Below, one piece after another: positions 23,664 through 38,374 of a stretch of DNA of 64,000 nt. Under the pieces are notes generated by a model that had not been told where the DNA came from, did not search any database, and saw only the letters and a program-made list of their open reading frames with translations. This stretch comes from Flaccisagitta enflata (taxonomy: Eukaryota > Chaetognatha > Sagittoidea > Aphragmophora), in NCBI GenBank assembly GCA_965153355.1, contig OZ231126.1, positions 84,692,001-84,756,000 of the forward strand, read 5' to 3'. The translations under genes and the position numbers were made by a program. Positions within the stretch are counted from its first letter, which is position 1; each line of letters begins with the position of its first letter.

Positions 23664-23851
23664 AATGACCCAATACATGAAACAACAAAGATGTTGGTGT
23701 TTTTTTTTTCTAAAGAAAAAATCCTTGGATTTCATGAATAAAGCCAACCAAGCAACTAACAGACGGACAGACAGACCAATTAAAATGGCGTCGTGTTTAG
23801 ACGCGAGGACGCATTTAAAGAGAAACTGAAAGCTAAGTGAACTCTGGATAA

Positions 23852-23985
<134 letters not shown>

Positions 23986-23989
23986 ATTG

Positions 23990-25270
23990 TCAATGGCGAC
24001 CAATTTTGGGGCGACGCTCTAGATTAAATTTTAGGATTTTTGAGTGAACTAAAAAATTCACAACTGTAATTTCATTACGGCTCTTTTTTTGTCGCTGAAA
24101 AATCGATTATTTGGTTCTGAGGATGAATGAAAAGTTTGTGAGTGTGTTTGTCGCTGCCTCCTGTTCTAACCGCCAATCTTCATTTGTTTATTTCCATTCA
24201 CTTTATATGTTATAAACATTCATGGGAGAAAATCAGGTTAATTTTTATAGATGTTTAATTAACGCGTACAATCTCCAGTTTTTTCTCACTGTTCATTTCC
24301 TATTTCTTTTGTGTCTTTACGCTCCTGTAACTGGGACTTGAATTTTTTTTTTTTTTTACCGGATATATAGCATCACTGCGGGACTTATTTCATCAGTAGA
24401 CAACTTTGGTAGCTCGCTGTTATGGTGGTCAGAAACTAATACCAAAATCATCAGAGTTTTATGAGCATTGGATCCCCCCCCTAAAAATCGACGTAAGATT
24501 CAATGGACAAACTTTTTTAGACATTTTGCCATTTTAAAGTGGGGGTTGGCGGTCCTAATAGAAAATGATGGCAGCTCGTAGAATGAGAAAGGGATCTTAA
24601 AGATATAGATATGACCTTGCAATCCCCAACCCGATGCTAGGTTTTGAGGCGTATTCGTCGTGTCGTGAAATGTCTGTGTGTGTATAGTAACACACCAACA
24701 ATTTTGATGGAAATGACTCGCAGTGCTTAGCGCCACAATGATGGCGTAAAAATTCCAATTATGGCGACCAATATCTTGAAATGTAGTACAATGTAGTATA
24801 AGCTAAGCATCAGAATCTTGTTAATTTGTTTTCGATACTTAAAAATCTCGATCCATTTACCGTAAAACTTTCTGCCATGCAAAGATCGAAACTAGTTTTT
24901 AAATTCTATTACAATGACCGAGTAAATTGGACGGATTTTTGAATCAAATTGGCAAACAATCTTAATTTTTTTGTTTTTGTTTTTTTCTCCCTTTTGACTT
25001 TGTAAAAAGCAAGTATGAAAAGAATGTGGTGATAGAGAGAATTTGATGGATTCAATACATGTGTGACTATTTTTTTATCACGACTCACGAGCTTAGTCAT
25101 TTATTCAGCCAATTTGATCCTTGGCAGACTGTCTTAGCAATATATTTGGCAAATTTTGAATCAAAAAAGACTCAAACCCAAAAGGTCATAAGAATAAAGG
25201 CAGTTAAAACCCATGAGATAAGTTCAGATAGGCAGAAAAAGACTATTCATTAAGAGATTTGTGGACTGCA
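23990..25270. other. Stretch with nothing assigned
   Basis: AT-rich and unique; deleted, together with 23209-23990, from the second segmental copy. Confidence 0.4.
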
Positions 25271-25271
25271 G

Positions 25272-27133
25272 AAAAAACAAGGCCAACACCTATAAGTCGC
25301 GTGCAGGACAAAAATAACTGAACTGACCTGACTCTTTATTGTATCTTATTATAAAAAATCAGACTTAAACGCAACCCAAAACAGACCCAAACCAGACTCA
25401 AACCAGACTCAAACGAGACTCAAACCAGACTCAAACCAGACTCAAACGAGACTCAAACCAGAATTAAACCAGACCGAAAACAGACCTAAATCAGACATAA
25501 ACCAGACATAAACCATACATAAACCAGATTTAAGCCAGACTCAAACCAGACTCAAACCAGACTCAATCCAGACGCAAACCAGACTCAAACCAGACTCAAA
25601 CCAGATTCAAACCAGACTCAAACCAGACTCAAACCAGACTCAAACCAGACTTAAACCAGACTTAAACCAGGCTCAAACCAGGCTCAAACCAGGCTCAAAC
25701 CAGGCTCAAACCAGGCTCAAACCAGGCTAAAACCAGAATCAAACCAGATTCAAACCAGACTCAAACCAGACTCAAACCAGACTCAAACCAGACTCAAACC
25801 AAAATGAAACCAAACCAAAACCAGACCAAAACCAGACCAAAACCAGACCTATATCAGACCTAAATCAAACATAAACCAGACAAAAACCAGACATACACCA
25901 CACCTAAACCAGACCTAACCCAGACCTAAACCAGACATAAATCAGACATGAACCTGTCTTAAACCAGACTTAAACCAGACTTAATCAGACTTAAACCATG
26001 CTTAAACCAGACTTCAACCAGACTTAAACCAGACTTAAACCAGACTTAAACCAGACTTAAACCATACTTATCTTTAATATCATTTTAACCAGCAGACTTA
26101 AACCAGCAGACTTAAACCATTAGACCAGCAGACTTAAACCATTAGATTTAAACCAGCAGACTTAAACCAGCAGACTTAAACCAGCAGATCTAAACCAGCA
26201 GACTTTAACCAGCAGACTTAACCCATTAGATTTAAACCAGCAGACTTAAACCAGCAGATTTAAACCAGCAGATTTAAACTAGACTTTAACCATCAGACTT
26301 TACCCAGCAGACTTAACCAGCAAACGCAAACCAAAAACGACCAAAGATGACCAAAAGATGACCAAAATGACCAAAATGACCAAAAAACGACCAAAATGAC
26401 CAAAATGACCAAATGACCAAAATGACCAAAAATGATCAAAAGACCAAATGACCAAAATGACCAAAATAACCAAAATTGACCAAAATGAACAAATGAATGA
26501 AAATGATCAAAATGATCAAAATGACCAAAATGACCAAAAATGACCAAAAATGACCAAAAATGACCAAAATTGACCAAAAATGACCAAAAATGACCAAAAT
26601 GACCCAAATGACCTAAAGTGACTAAAATGACCAAAAATGACCAAAATGATCAAAATGACCAAAATGACCAAAATGACCAAAATGACCAAAACGCACCATA
26701 TGACCAAAATGGTCAAAATACCAAAATGACCAAAATGATAAAATGACCAAAATGACCAAAATGACCAATAATGACTAATAATGACCAAAAATGACCAAAA
26801 ATGACCAAGAATGACCAAAAATGACCAAAAATGACCAAGAATAATCAAAAATAATCAAAAATAATAAAAAATAATAAAAAATGACCAAAAATGACCAAAA
26901 TGACCAAAATGACCAAAATGACCAAAATGACCAAAATGACCAAAACTGACCAAAAATAACCAAAAATGACTAAAAGCAACCAATAATTCCCAAAAACAAC
27001 AAAAAAATGACTCAAAATAACTCCAGACAACCCAAAAAGACGAAAAAAAGCAAAGTGTTACGGACCGACCGACCGACCGACCGACGGACGGACCAACGGA
27101 GCGGGTTGTAGAGTCGCGTGCACGCGACTAAAA
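25272..27133 (-). mobile_element. Large H-element with three successive satellites
   Basis: Starts AACAAGGCCAACACCTATAA. Interior: AAACCAGACTC units (11 bp) to about 26,060; TTAAACCAGCAGAC units (about 14 bp) to about 26,310; ATGACCAAAA units (9-10 bp) to about 27,010. Ends with a GACCGACC ladder and hairpin GTCGCGTGCACGCGAC. Confidence 0.85.
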
Positions 27134-27331
27134 ATAGAAAAATTGATGAGAAGTCTCTTCAATCTTATGATCATTTTGTATATTTTCTACTTTGAGATGC
27201 ACTGATTCATATCATTCTTTTTGCTCGTTTTGAAAAACGGAGGGCCAACTGTATGAAATGTGTTCACATCCTGTGATATCAATTTTTCACTGATTGCCTA
27301 TGGTGTATCTAAAAAATATAGTCGATTGTTT

Positions 27332-27541
27332 TTAGTCGCGTGCACGCGAATCTACACCCCGCTTTGTCCCTCCGTCCGTCAGTTGCTGGTTGGTCTGCTG
27401 TCCATCACACTTTTTTTTATCAATTTTATTTCTTGTCATTTAAAGTCATTTAAGAGAATGAGTCATTCTAAGTCATTCTAAGTCATTCTAAGTCAATCTG
27501 TAAGTCTCGCACGCGACTTATGGGTGTTGGCCTTGTTTTTT
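27332..27541 (+). mobile_element. H-element
   Basis: Hairpin AGTCGCGTGCACGCGAA (one arm base changed), CCGTCCGTC ladder, AAGTCATTCT array, end GGGTGTTGGCCTTGTTTT. Confidence 0.75.
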
Positions 27542-27754
27542 CTTAAAAGAAAAGATTTATCACTATAACTATGTATACAATCAGCGTCACAGGACACAAA
27601 CAAAATTCATATTCACCCAGTATACAGATCCAAGAGTTGTGTCCAAGAGTGACAAAAACCTTTGCATTAATACATTGGCAACGATAGAAATCCGCTTATA
27701 ATGAATGAAATTTGTTTAACCCCTTGATATCCATTATAGCCGGGTTCAACTGTA

Positions 27755-27891
27755 ACAGGGTGTGCAAAATTATCCGCATTTGCTTTATGGAAAGAAAACT
27801 ATACTTAAAACTGACCCAGCATCATGAAATTTGGACCGTATTACCTCAGTTAGTCATACTAGAAGCTAAAAGTGATTGCAGGTATTTTCTG
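27755..27891. mobile_element. Truncated copy of the 31492 element
   Basis: The first 137 bp, almost identical to 31492-31628, cut by the segmental-duplication junction. Confidence 0.9.
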
Positions 27892-28540
27892 AATCAAAAT
27901 GACTCAAAAAGGATGTAATGGACAAAAAAGTAAAAAGGGGACAGACCAACCAACCGACTTAAAATGACTTAAAATGACTTAAAATGACTTAAAATGACTT
28001 AGAATGACTCAAAATGACTTAAAATGAATCAAAATGACTCAAAAAAGGATGTAATGGACAAAAAAGTAAAAAGGGGACAGACCAACCAACCAACTTAAAA
28101 TGACTAAAAATGACTTAGAATGACTTAGAATGACCTAAAATGACTTAAAATGAATTAAAATGAATCAAAATGACTCAAAAAAGGATATAATGGACAAGAA
28201 AGTAAAAAGGGGACAGACCAACCAACCGACTTAAAATGACTTAAAATAACTTAGAATGACTTAAAATGACTTAAAATGACTTAAAATGACTTAAAATGAA
28301 TAAAAATGAATTAAAATGAATTAAAATGAATATAAATGACTCAAAAAAGGACAAAATGGACAAAAAAGTAAAAAGGGGACAGACCAACCAACCAACTCAA
28401 AATGACTTAGAATGACTTAAAATGACTTAGAATGACTTAAAATGACTTAAAATGACGTAATGGACAAAAAAGTAAAAAGGGGACCGACCAACGGACCGAC
28501 AAAGCGGGATGTAGAGTCGCGTGCACGCGACTAAAAAACA

Positions 28541-28753
28541 CGATTTTTAGTCGCGTGTACGCGACTTTACAATCCGCCATGTCAGTCGGTCCGTCGACCC
28601 GTTGGTTGGTTGGTCGGTAACACTTAGCTTTTTTCGGCGATTTTGGCTTTTTTTGCATTACTGCTCCTGCCCAAATGGTTCGTTACCCTTATTATCCCCA
28701 CCCCTGTCCACCCGCGCACGCGACTTCGGTAGCCGTGTATACGGCCTTGTTTG
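28541..28753 (+). mobile_element. H-element, duplicate of 22637-22851
   Basis: Same hairpin, ladder and GCCGTGTATACGGC end, with a few substitutions (for example CCATGTCAG against CCAAGTCAG). Confidence 0.8.
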
Positions 28754-29104
28754 TTTAAGATATAGTTAAGCACGTGCTGTTTAAAATAATCGAAAGGTAA
28801 TAGATTGGTTCATACAACAGTCGCAAGAAAAAAGAAGGAATTTTGATGAGGACGTAAAAGTGTTTCCTTTTAGCGCAATTTTGAAACGAAAAGAAATCAA
28901 AAAGAATTTAATCTTATTTTTTTTTTTATTAAATCTGGATCTGATGGTCGAATATACGATAAAATTTGATTTAAAAAAAAACGAAAAAAGAAAGAATTAG
29001 TTTATGTACCAAACAATTTTTCACGCGGAGGTTTTGTTACCGATGCTATAAACTTGATCGCCGATCCGCGAGAAGCAACGGTCCACGTTCAGGCATTTCA
29101 AAAT

Positions 29105-30855
29105 AATACAGACTCAAACGAGACTCAAACCAGACTCAAACCAGACTCAAACGAGACTCAAACCAGAATTAAACCAGACCGAAAACAGACCTAAATCAGA
29201 CATAAACCAGACATAAACCATACATAAACCAGATTTAAGCCAGACTCAAACCAGACTCAAACCAGACTCAATCCAGACGCAAACCAGACTCAAACCAGAC
29301 TCAAACCAGATTCAAACCAGACTCAAACCAGACTCAAACCAGACTCAAACCAGACTTAAACCAGACTTAAACCAGGCTCAAACCAGGCTCAAACCAGGCT
29401 CAAACCAGGCTCAAACCAGGCTCAAACCAGGCTAAAACCAGAATCAAACCAGATTCAAACCAGACTCAAACCAGACTCAAACCAGACTCAAACCAGACTC
29501 AAACCAAAATGAAACCAAACCAAAACCAGACCAAAACCAGACCAAAACCAGACCTATATCAGACCTAAATCAAACATAAACCAGACAAAAACCAGACATA
29601 CACCACACCTAAACCAGACCTAACCCAGACCTAAACCAGACATAAATCAGACATGAACCAGTCTTAAACCAGACTTAAACCAGACTTAATCAGACTTAAA
29701 CCATGCTTAAACCAGACTTCAACCAGACTTAAACCAGACTTAAACCAGACTTAAACCAGACTTAAACCATACTTATCTTTAATATCATTTTAACCAGCAG
29801 ACTTAAACCAGCAGACTTAAACCATTAGACCAGCAGACTTAAACCATTAGATTTAAACCAGCAGACTTAAACCAGCAGACTTAAACCAGCAGATCTAAAC
29901 CAGCAGACTTTAACCAGCAGACTTAACCCATTAGATTTAAACCAGCAGACTTAAACCAGCAGATTTAAACCAGCAGATTTAAACCAGCAGACTTTAACCA
30001 TCAGACTTTACCCAGCAGACTTTAACCAGCAAACGTTATGACCAAAAATGACCAAAGATGACCAAAGATGACCAAAAATGACCAAAATGACCAAAAACGA
30101 CCAAAAATGACCAAAAATGACCAAAAATGACCAAAAATGACCAAAAATGATCAAAAAGACCAAAATGACCAAAATGACCAAAAATAACCAAAATTGACCA
30201 AAAATGAACAAAAATGACCAAAAATGATCAAAAATGATCAAAATGACCAAAATGACCAAAAATGACCAAGAATGACCAAAAATGACCAAAATTGACCAAA
30301 AATGACCAAAAATGACCAAAAATGACCCAAATGACCTAAAGTGACTAAAAATGACCAAAAATGACCAAAATGATCAAAATGACCAAAATGACCAAAAATG
30401 ACCAAAAATGACCAAAAATGACCATAAATGACCAAAAATGGTCAAAAATGACCAAAATGACCAAAATGACAAAAATGACCAAAAATGACCAAAATGACCA
30501 ATAATGACTAATAATGACCAAAAATGACCAAAAATGACCAAGAATGACCAAAAATGACCAAAAATGACCAAGAATAATCAAAAATAATCAAAAATAATAA
30601 AAAATAATAAAAAATGACCAAAAATGACCAAAATGACCAAAATGACCAAAATGACCAAAATGACCAAAACTGACCAAAAATAACCAAAAATGACTAAAAG
30701 CAACCAATAATTCCCAAAAACAACAAAAAAATGACTCAAAATAACTCCAGACAACCCAAAAAGACGAAAAAAAGCAAAGTGTTACGGACCGACCGACCGA
30801 CCGACCGACGGACGGACCAACGGAGCGGGTTGTAGAGTCGCGTGCACGCGACTAA
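29105..30855 (-). mobile_element. H-element, duplicate of 25272-27133, left end lost
   Basis: Same three satellites and terminal hairpin at 30837-30852. The AACAAGGCCAACACC end was removed by the deletion at 29110. The ATGACCAAAAA array is more often 10 bp here than in the first copy. Confidence 0.85.
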
Positions 30856-31054
30856 AAATAGAAAAATTGATGAGAAGTCTCTTCAATCTTATGATCATTT
30901 TGTATATTTTCTACTTTGAGATGCACTGATTCATATCATTCTTTTTGCTCGTTTTGAAAAACGGAGGGCCAACTGTATGAAATGTGTTCACATCCTGTGA
31001 TATCAATTTTTCACTGATTGCCTATGGTGTATCTAAAAAATATAGTCGATTGTT

Positions 31055-31277
31055 TTTAGTCGCGTGCACGCGAATCTACACCCCGCTTTGTCCCTCCGTC
31101 CGTCAGTTGGTTGGTTGGTCTGTCGGTCCATCACACTTTTACTTTTTTTATCAATTTTATTTCTTTAAGTCATTTAAAGTCATTTAAGAGTATGCTGAGT
31201 CATTCTAAGTCATTCTAAGTCATTCTAAGTCAATCTGTAAGTCTCGCACGCGACTTATGGGTGTTGGCCTTGTTTTT
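31055..31277 (+). mobile_element. H-element, duplicate of 27332-27541
   Basis: Slightly longer than its partner because of small ladder and array length changes. Confidence 0.75.
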
Positions 31278-31491
31278 TCTTAAAAGAAAAGATTTATCAC
31301 TATAACTATGTATACAATCAGCGTCACAGGACACAAACAAAATTCATATTCACCCAGTATACAGATCCAAGAGTTGTGTCCAAGAGTGACAAAAACCTTT
31401 GCATTAATACATTGGCAACGATAGAAATCCGCTTATAATGAATGAAATTTGTTTAACCCCTTGATATCCATTATAGCCGGGTTCAACTGTA

Positions 31492-32077
31492 ACAGGGTGT
31501 GCAAAATTATCCGCATTTGCTTTATGGAAAGAAAACTATACTTAAAAGTGACCCAGCATCATGAAATTTGGACCGTATTACCTCAGTTAGTCATACTAGA
31601 AGCTAAAAGTGATTGCAGGTATTTTCTGTAACCTCTGTCACTATGGTAGTCAAATGATTTGAAGCAAAGATTTTTATTTTGACAGGATTTTATTTCAGAG
31701 GAAAAATAGGTAACAATATCACAGATTTTTGTACTTGTGGCTGCTCAATGATAATATTCTTTGCTTGGCACACATTATGCTGAGGGATGTTAATTATATC
31801 AGCATGAATGGAGCTCACTAAAGCAAATAAACTAAGCCTAAAGAGCAAAAAAAACCAACAACAGAATTTCAGATTATTTTGATAAAATATATTTTAAGAA
31901 ACTTTTTATCAGTGTAGAATATACCTAAAAAGTTTTATTACTGACTATGTGAGTTCTAGTTTTGATTACTAAAAAGTATACTTTTTCATACTTACCACTC
32001 ATGCTTTCATAAATCTTTATCTTCTACAGTTTTTGAGAAAATTAAGTGCTTTGTGCGGATAATTTTGCACACCCTGT
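31492..32077. mobile_element. TA-flanked inverted-repeat element (Tc1/mariner-like MITE), 586 bp
   Basis: Perfect 24-bp terminal inverted repeats start ACAGGGTGTGCAAAATTA (31492-31515 and 32054-32077), flanked by TA on both sides (31490-31491, 32078-32079). The interior is AT-rich with no transposase frame, so it is a non-autonomous copy. The superfamily is inferred from the TA duplication. Confidence 0.85.
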
Positions 32078-32079
32078 TA

Positions 32080-32940
32080 GGAGTCCCGCTGTTTCGCGGA
32101 ATCAATGCCATAGTTCATTATTACGCAGTTAATTTCAAAATAAGATCTGTCGACATCCTAATGCCATTTCCAAACAAATAAGCTAAGAAACCACCAAGAC
32201 CCCAATTAGAAGATCTTTTACCAGAGTTTCTTTTTCGCCTTAGTTGGACAATGGACTCCTTTATTGACTTCCTCATTCACTCATTCATTCATTTCGATTT
32301 AATGCCTTCTGCCACAGTTCATTTTCTCATCGGGGCAAGTGATTGATGTCAAGATTTGAAGGGGCGGAATGCACGCAGCAAAAAAATAAAAAAATAAATA
32401 AAAAAAAAAATAAATAAAAAGATAAATAAATAAAAACACCACACACTCCAAAATTCAGAGTGCGGAGATGAAGTCGGTGATTCACGGCGGAAAAAAATGT
32501 TCACTTTGAAATATACATCGAAGAATTTTGCGTCCTTAAGTTAAACGCATGGATGTATGAGAGACCACGTTCGCCTCGTTGTAGTGAGTGGTAAAGGATG
32601 GACAAGAAAAAAGTGTAACGTTGAGATCAAGCTTGTTGAGAGAAAAATCTCATCAGCCTGGACGCCTTGGAACTAAAAGAATGTTCATAAAGTTACATCC
32701 CATTATAACAGACTCAAGAATAACACAAATCCGCCTATGATGTAAATGAAATGTTGGTCCCTCCATCTTATCTTTATTTCTATTTCTTATGTTGACAATT
32801 ACGGAAACCCGCCAATAACAGATAAATTCTGTTGGTGTGTGCGTACGTGAGTGTGTGAGTTTTAGTTTTGATTATTATTAACCAACACAATTGCAACAGT
32901 GACACGCCTGGTATTTTCTTTTGTTAGTTTTTAATGGCTC
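32080..32940. other. Stretch with nothing assigned
   Basis: Unique AT-rich DNA with AAATAAAT runs at 32385-32435. Confidence 0.4.
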
Positions 32941-32941
32941 G

Positions 32942-33561
32942 ATGTACTATCTAGGAAATAGATATACGGATAGCTGAAGAAAACTTAGCCCTTTCATCCA
33001 CTGAATGAAATCTATGAACAAATGAATCAATTTTCAGCCATTATAGGGGATTTTGATCGATCAAGTGACCCAGTTTTGAGTTTCTATGGGATTATTCTAG
33101 GATTTTTTAGCTTAAATTGATGTTTTCCTGATTTCTCAAAAGGCAACAAAAAAATCATTGAATCAGTTGTGTTTTCTACTGATATTAGATAATATTACAG
33201 CAATCTGTTAAACTGTAGCCTTTAACGTTTTTAACAATCAAAAAATATATAAAAAATGTGATCGAATGAGGCCAGGCAGAATGGATTTGGTTAATCCGTT
33301 TAGATCTAAGAGCTTTTCCAATGTAGGTTGTCCAAGGAAAATTTTTACTGGAACCCTCAAAATAAGGTTTTGGTAAAGGACTATTCTTCTTCAAAACGCT
33401 GTCATTTGAAAACGGATGAAGCCACTGAGCTCTGCTTGGTCTTGAATGGAAGATTTTTTGTCGAAGTTTGTTGATCTGCTTTCATTTTTTCATGGGGTAT
33501 TCAAGTTTAGCTGCTATGATCATGGTTAGGTGTCCGTATATTCATTTCCTAGATAGTACAT
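32942..33561. mobile_element. Inverted-repeat element, 620 bp, with extra end copy
   Basis: ATGTACTATCTAGGAAAT (32942) is inverted at 33533-33561. The right end plus 35 bp of interior (GCTGCTATGATCATGGTTAG) is repeated directly at 33655-33712. Confidence 0.7.
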
Positions 33562-33849
33562 TCATACGTTCCTATCTGGGCATCTACTCAGGACTTCAGC
33601 GAGCATTACGCATCATTGGGTCCACCTAGTCAAGAGAACCTTCCCGACGATTTAGCTGCTATGATCATGGTTAGGTGTCCGTATGTTTATTTACTAGATA
33701 GTATATTCTAAAATTCGAATTGTGAGCTGTGACATAACGAACAATTCCGAACGAATTAAAAGTGATTTGCATTTTTAATTAAGTTAAGAATCAAGACAAG
33801 TTGGTTTCCGGTGTCTCGATGAAATGAAACGCCCGAGATGCTAAGGAGG

Positions 33850-34080
33850 AAACAAGGTCAGATACACGGCTACGCTATGTACCCGCTAAGGGGACTGGGG
33901 CAGTGATGAGTCCACACTTATCTAGTAAAATCAATCAAGTACTGGGGCATCGGCAGAGATGCGTTAACTGCCCGTTCTGTGTAACAGAGTAACTACTTGA
34001 TTTACGGACCAACGACAAGCCGACCAACCAACCAACCGACCGACCAAATGATCAACTTACGTAAACGCACGCACGCGACG
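33850..34080 (-). mobile_element. Degenerate H-element
   Basis: AACAAGGTCAGATACACGGC start, ACCAACCAACCGACCGACC ladder, ACGCACGCGACGACAAGG end; the hairpin is decayed. Confidence 0.5.
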
Positions 34081-34177
34081 ACAAGGAAGTTTGTTGCCCC
34101 TGACAAAACAGACAAAAATATTGTAACAGAGACTTTCGACAGTATGAAGAGATGTAGGGTAATATGCGCACTGCCAA

Positions 34178-34289
<112 letters not shown>

Positions 34290-34593
34290 ATTCATCTATC
34301 GATTTGCACAACAAAATTCGTTTATTTATATCCTTCCCTGTCAAAATACGAAGCGAGTTAATCAGATGACGATGAAATGAAAGAGAATGAAAAGAAAGAA
34401 ATTGAGAGATAAGGCTTTGAAGGGGTGGGTCAGGTTGATGAGAAGAAGTTCTGAAATTTCGTCAACACAAAAACAAAACATGATCACATCGAAATCGAAA
34501 CGCGGGCATAGAAAACAAGGCTGGTTACTCGGTTAGGTAGGGGTAGTGATGGAAAAGTCTAATCAAGCGTTTGGGCAGGAGTATAAAGATAAC

Positions 34594-35577
<984 letters not shown>

Positions 35578-35989
35578 ATAGGTCCACACTGGCGGGTAAA
35601 AAATGCACACACGGTGAACACCTAAAACATTTAAAGAAACATATAAAAACACAGTCATAATCGATGGACCGATGACTCAAAATTGCAATACATGAAGTCG
35701 CTTGTCTACGAATTAAATGGCCCATGAACACCAAAAAGTAAAGCTTTACCGATGGACCGACGGACGGAGCAGCCGACTAAAAGGATGAAACGACAGCAAG
35801 ACGAAAAGACAGCGAGACAGAAAGAGATTAAGACTTAATGCATGAAGACGTGAAGACGTTTTCAGAATGAAAGAAATTGAATAAAGAGATTTTCGTTTCG
35901 AATCATTCTCTTGCTTCAGCAGCCTGAAAAAATGTGTCACGTGACCCACACACAGAATGAGCTAGAAGGCGAAGGCTGCACGTGCAAGA

Positions 35990-36214
<225 letters not shown>

Positions 36215-36254
36215 TTCCTGGATAAATGTCGCGTGAGTGAATGGAAACGAGATA

Positions 36255-36475
36255 CATAGAAGGTCAATGCCTAGTTCGCTGGGAGGAACACCGCGCCGCG
36301 GCCTCAGTCTCTAGCTTCAGTCTGAGACGGACCGTTTTAAACTCACACTTAGAAGGCCAGTGCCTAGTTCTCTGGGTAGGGCACCAACCCCACGGCTCAT
36401 TTCAGTGTTGTGCTTTAGTCTGTGATGGGTCTTTTCAAACTCACATATCGGTTACATAGAAGGCTTACTACCAAG
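36255..36475 (+). repeat. About 100-bp tandem repeat, 2 copies plus a stub
   Basis: Two diverged copies start AGAAGGTCAATGCCTAGTTC and AGAAGGCCAGTGCCTAGTTC, and a third start occurs at 36459. One plus frame is open through both (EGQCLVRWEEHR and EGQCLVLWVGHQ), but no start or splice context supports translation. Confidence 0.7.
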
Positions 36476-36889
36476 GAAATTAGTATACCAAAACCTTGAA
36501 AATAAGCAATAACTTTGGATAGATGTTAGTCTTGAACTCCTCAACACATCTTGGTCACATTTAAAAGTTTAAACAACTTTTTAAGAGAAAAATAATGATC
36601 TGGAAATCACGGCAAAAGTCTGTTAGAAGTAACATTGTTATATAGTCGATGTTCAATTTCAGGTGTTGGGATAATGAAAAGAACCAAAGATGAATTTTGC
36701 ATATATGGCAGCAACCAAGCCGTCGTGTGACAAGTTGAACAAGCCAGAACGGCGAAGTCTGTGCCCATGAGTCATGATCATGTAAAGCAAGAACGCAAAA
36801 CGACAGTGGAATATACTATCTTCACAAATAAAGTCTTCCTGCTCACTTAAACATGTATCTCAGGTTTTATTTGACAAAATGAAAGTGCT

Positions 36890-37480
36890 TTTTGGGCAGC
36901 GGCACCAAAGGGCCGATGCTCTGTAGAATACAGGGGGGAATTTCCAGATGTCCGTCCTTCCGTCCTTCGGTCTTTCTGTCCTTCCGTCCTTCTATCCTTC
37001 CGTCTATCTGTCCTTCCATCTGTCCTTCCGTCTGTCCTTCCGTCCATCAAGGCCATCAAGGGCTCAAATTCCCCCTTCCAGCCCTCAATTCAGCCCTCCA
37101 GGCCTCAAATCAGCTTACCAGGCTTCAAATCAGCCCCCCCCCGCTTCAAATCTGACCTCCAGACCTCAGATCTGCCCTCCAGACCTTCAATTAGCCCTCC
37201 AGGCATCAAATCAGCCCTCCGTGGCTCAAATTTAGCCACCAAACCTCAAATTTGCTCTCCAAGCCTTAATTCTGCCTTCCAGCCCTCAAATATGCCTTCT
37301 TTGGCCTAAATCAGTCATCTAAGGCCGGAAATATGCCTCCTCAGGACATCTGGAAATTCCCCCCTGTGTTCTGCAGGACATTGGCCCTTTGAGGCCGCTG
37401 CCCTTCTTTCACTCCATTTCTTCACTGTATCACTCCCAGCAGGGCATCGGGTACCGCTAACCATGTGTGGTCCTTGGATG
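36890..37480. mobile_element. S-element
   Basis: Left GGGCAGCGGCACCAAAGGGC and GGGGGGAATTTCCAGATGTCC; right GGACATCTGGAAATTCCCCC and GAGGCCGCTGCCC. Array of CCTCAAATCAGCCCTCCAGG. A (TCCG)-type ladder lies next to the left end. Confidence 0.85.
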
Positions 37481-37489
37481 ACTAGTTTA

Positions 37490-38149
37490 TTTCCAAGCGA
37501 TCTACGCAAACCGCATCTCTCTAACTCTATGCGTTCAAAAATTATTCAACTTTGAATAAAATGTTTCAATTTCGCTATTGTCATTTTACGCAATCTTTTT
37601 ACTATATCACTTCACTCTTTTTTAAATTACTTCTAAACGCGTTGAGCTAGACAGGTGCGGTTTGCGTTGACTGCTTGCAAATTTGAAGGGCTTCATCTTT
37701 GTCACCTATTTTCATATGACTCGTTGAGTCTCCCTGCAGCTAAAAGTCTAAATGTAGCGAAAAGGAGAATCAAGAAAATGGCATGAAAGATTTGGAACGA
37801 CACCACTCCACAGCACCTCAAAAAGCTCTGGAAATTGCTTTCTCAAAAAATAGCGGTCCTGATTCAGTCGAGGGTAGCTCAAACTTGATATTGATTGATT
37901 GGCGATCTACTGGTATTCCTTAACAGCTTAACTATTCAACTAACGAACTTGTTTTCAATGTGGGAAGATTTTTTTTTGTGAAGATAGTGATCATGACCAT
38001 CCCAGGGCAGAAACGAGACAGGATAATAACAATACCAAATTCAAAAAGGTTAGCTGGAGATAATCGGACATAGCTCAAGATCATCTCAAGGCAGAGCAAA
38101 AACGGATAGTGACAGTAAGAAATCCAGTGGTTCTCAAAAAGGGTGTAGA
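37490..38149. other. Stretch with nothing assigned
   Basis: Unique sequence without frames or repeats that I could support. Confidence 0.4.
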
Positions 38150-38265
38150 TACCGTATTTCTTGTAATTAGCGCCCCGGACGTTTTTGAAATTAAAATTAA
38201 ACATTAATATTTCAAACCTGCAATTAGCGCCCCCTATTCACTTGTGTTTAATCAATGTTTTGCAA
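38150..38265. repeat. ATTAGCGCCCC repeat fragment
   Basis: TACCGTATTTCTTGTAATTA begins a segment holding two direct AATTAGCGCCCC motifs. This resembles CCGTATT-type dispersed repeats common in invertebrate genomes; assignment is from memory of the pattern only. Confidence 0.4.
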
Positions 38266-38374
38266 AATTTATGCTTGTTGACTTTTTTTTAGAGTTCAAA
38301 TGAGTAAATCACTAAAAAAATGAAAATTCATATTGTCTTTGCTAATAAATAAAATTCCAAATGAATTTTTTTTT

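Larger units (their letters stand above)
27891..31628. repeat. Tandem segmental duplication, unit 2 with internal deletion
   Basis: Near-identical copy of 21996-27890 lacking about 2,199 bp (equivalent to 23209-25405). The junction at 29109-29112 has a four-base CAGA shared by both deletion ends. Only a few substitutions were seen by eye, so the event is recent. Confidence 0.9.

Noticed and set aside
26293-27030. Hydrophobic 'FGHFWSFLVI' frames resembling membrane proteins (also 30,008-30,581)
   Set aside because: Produced by the 9-10-bp satellite on the minus strand; the frame slips among repeats and has no gene context.
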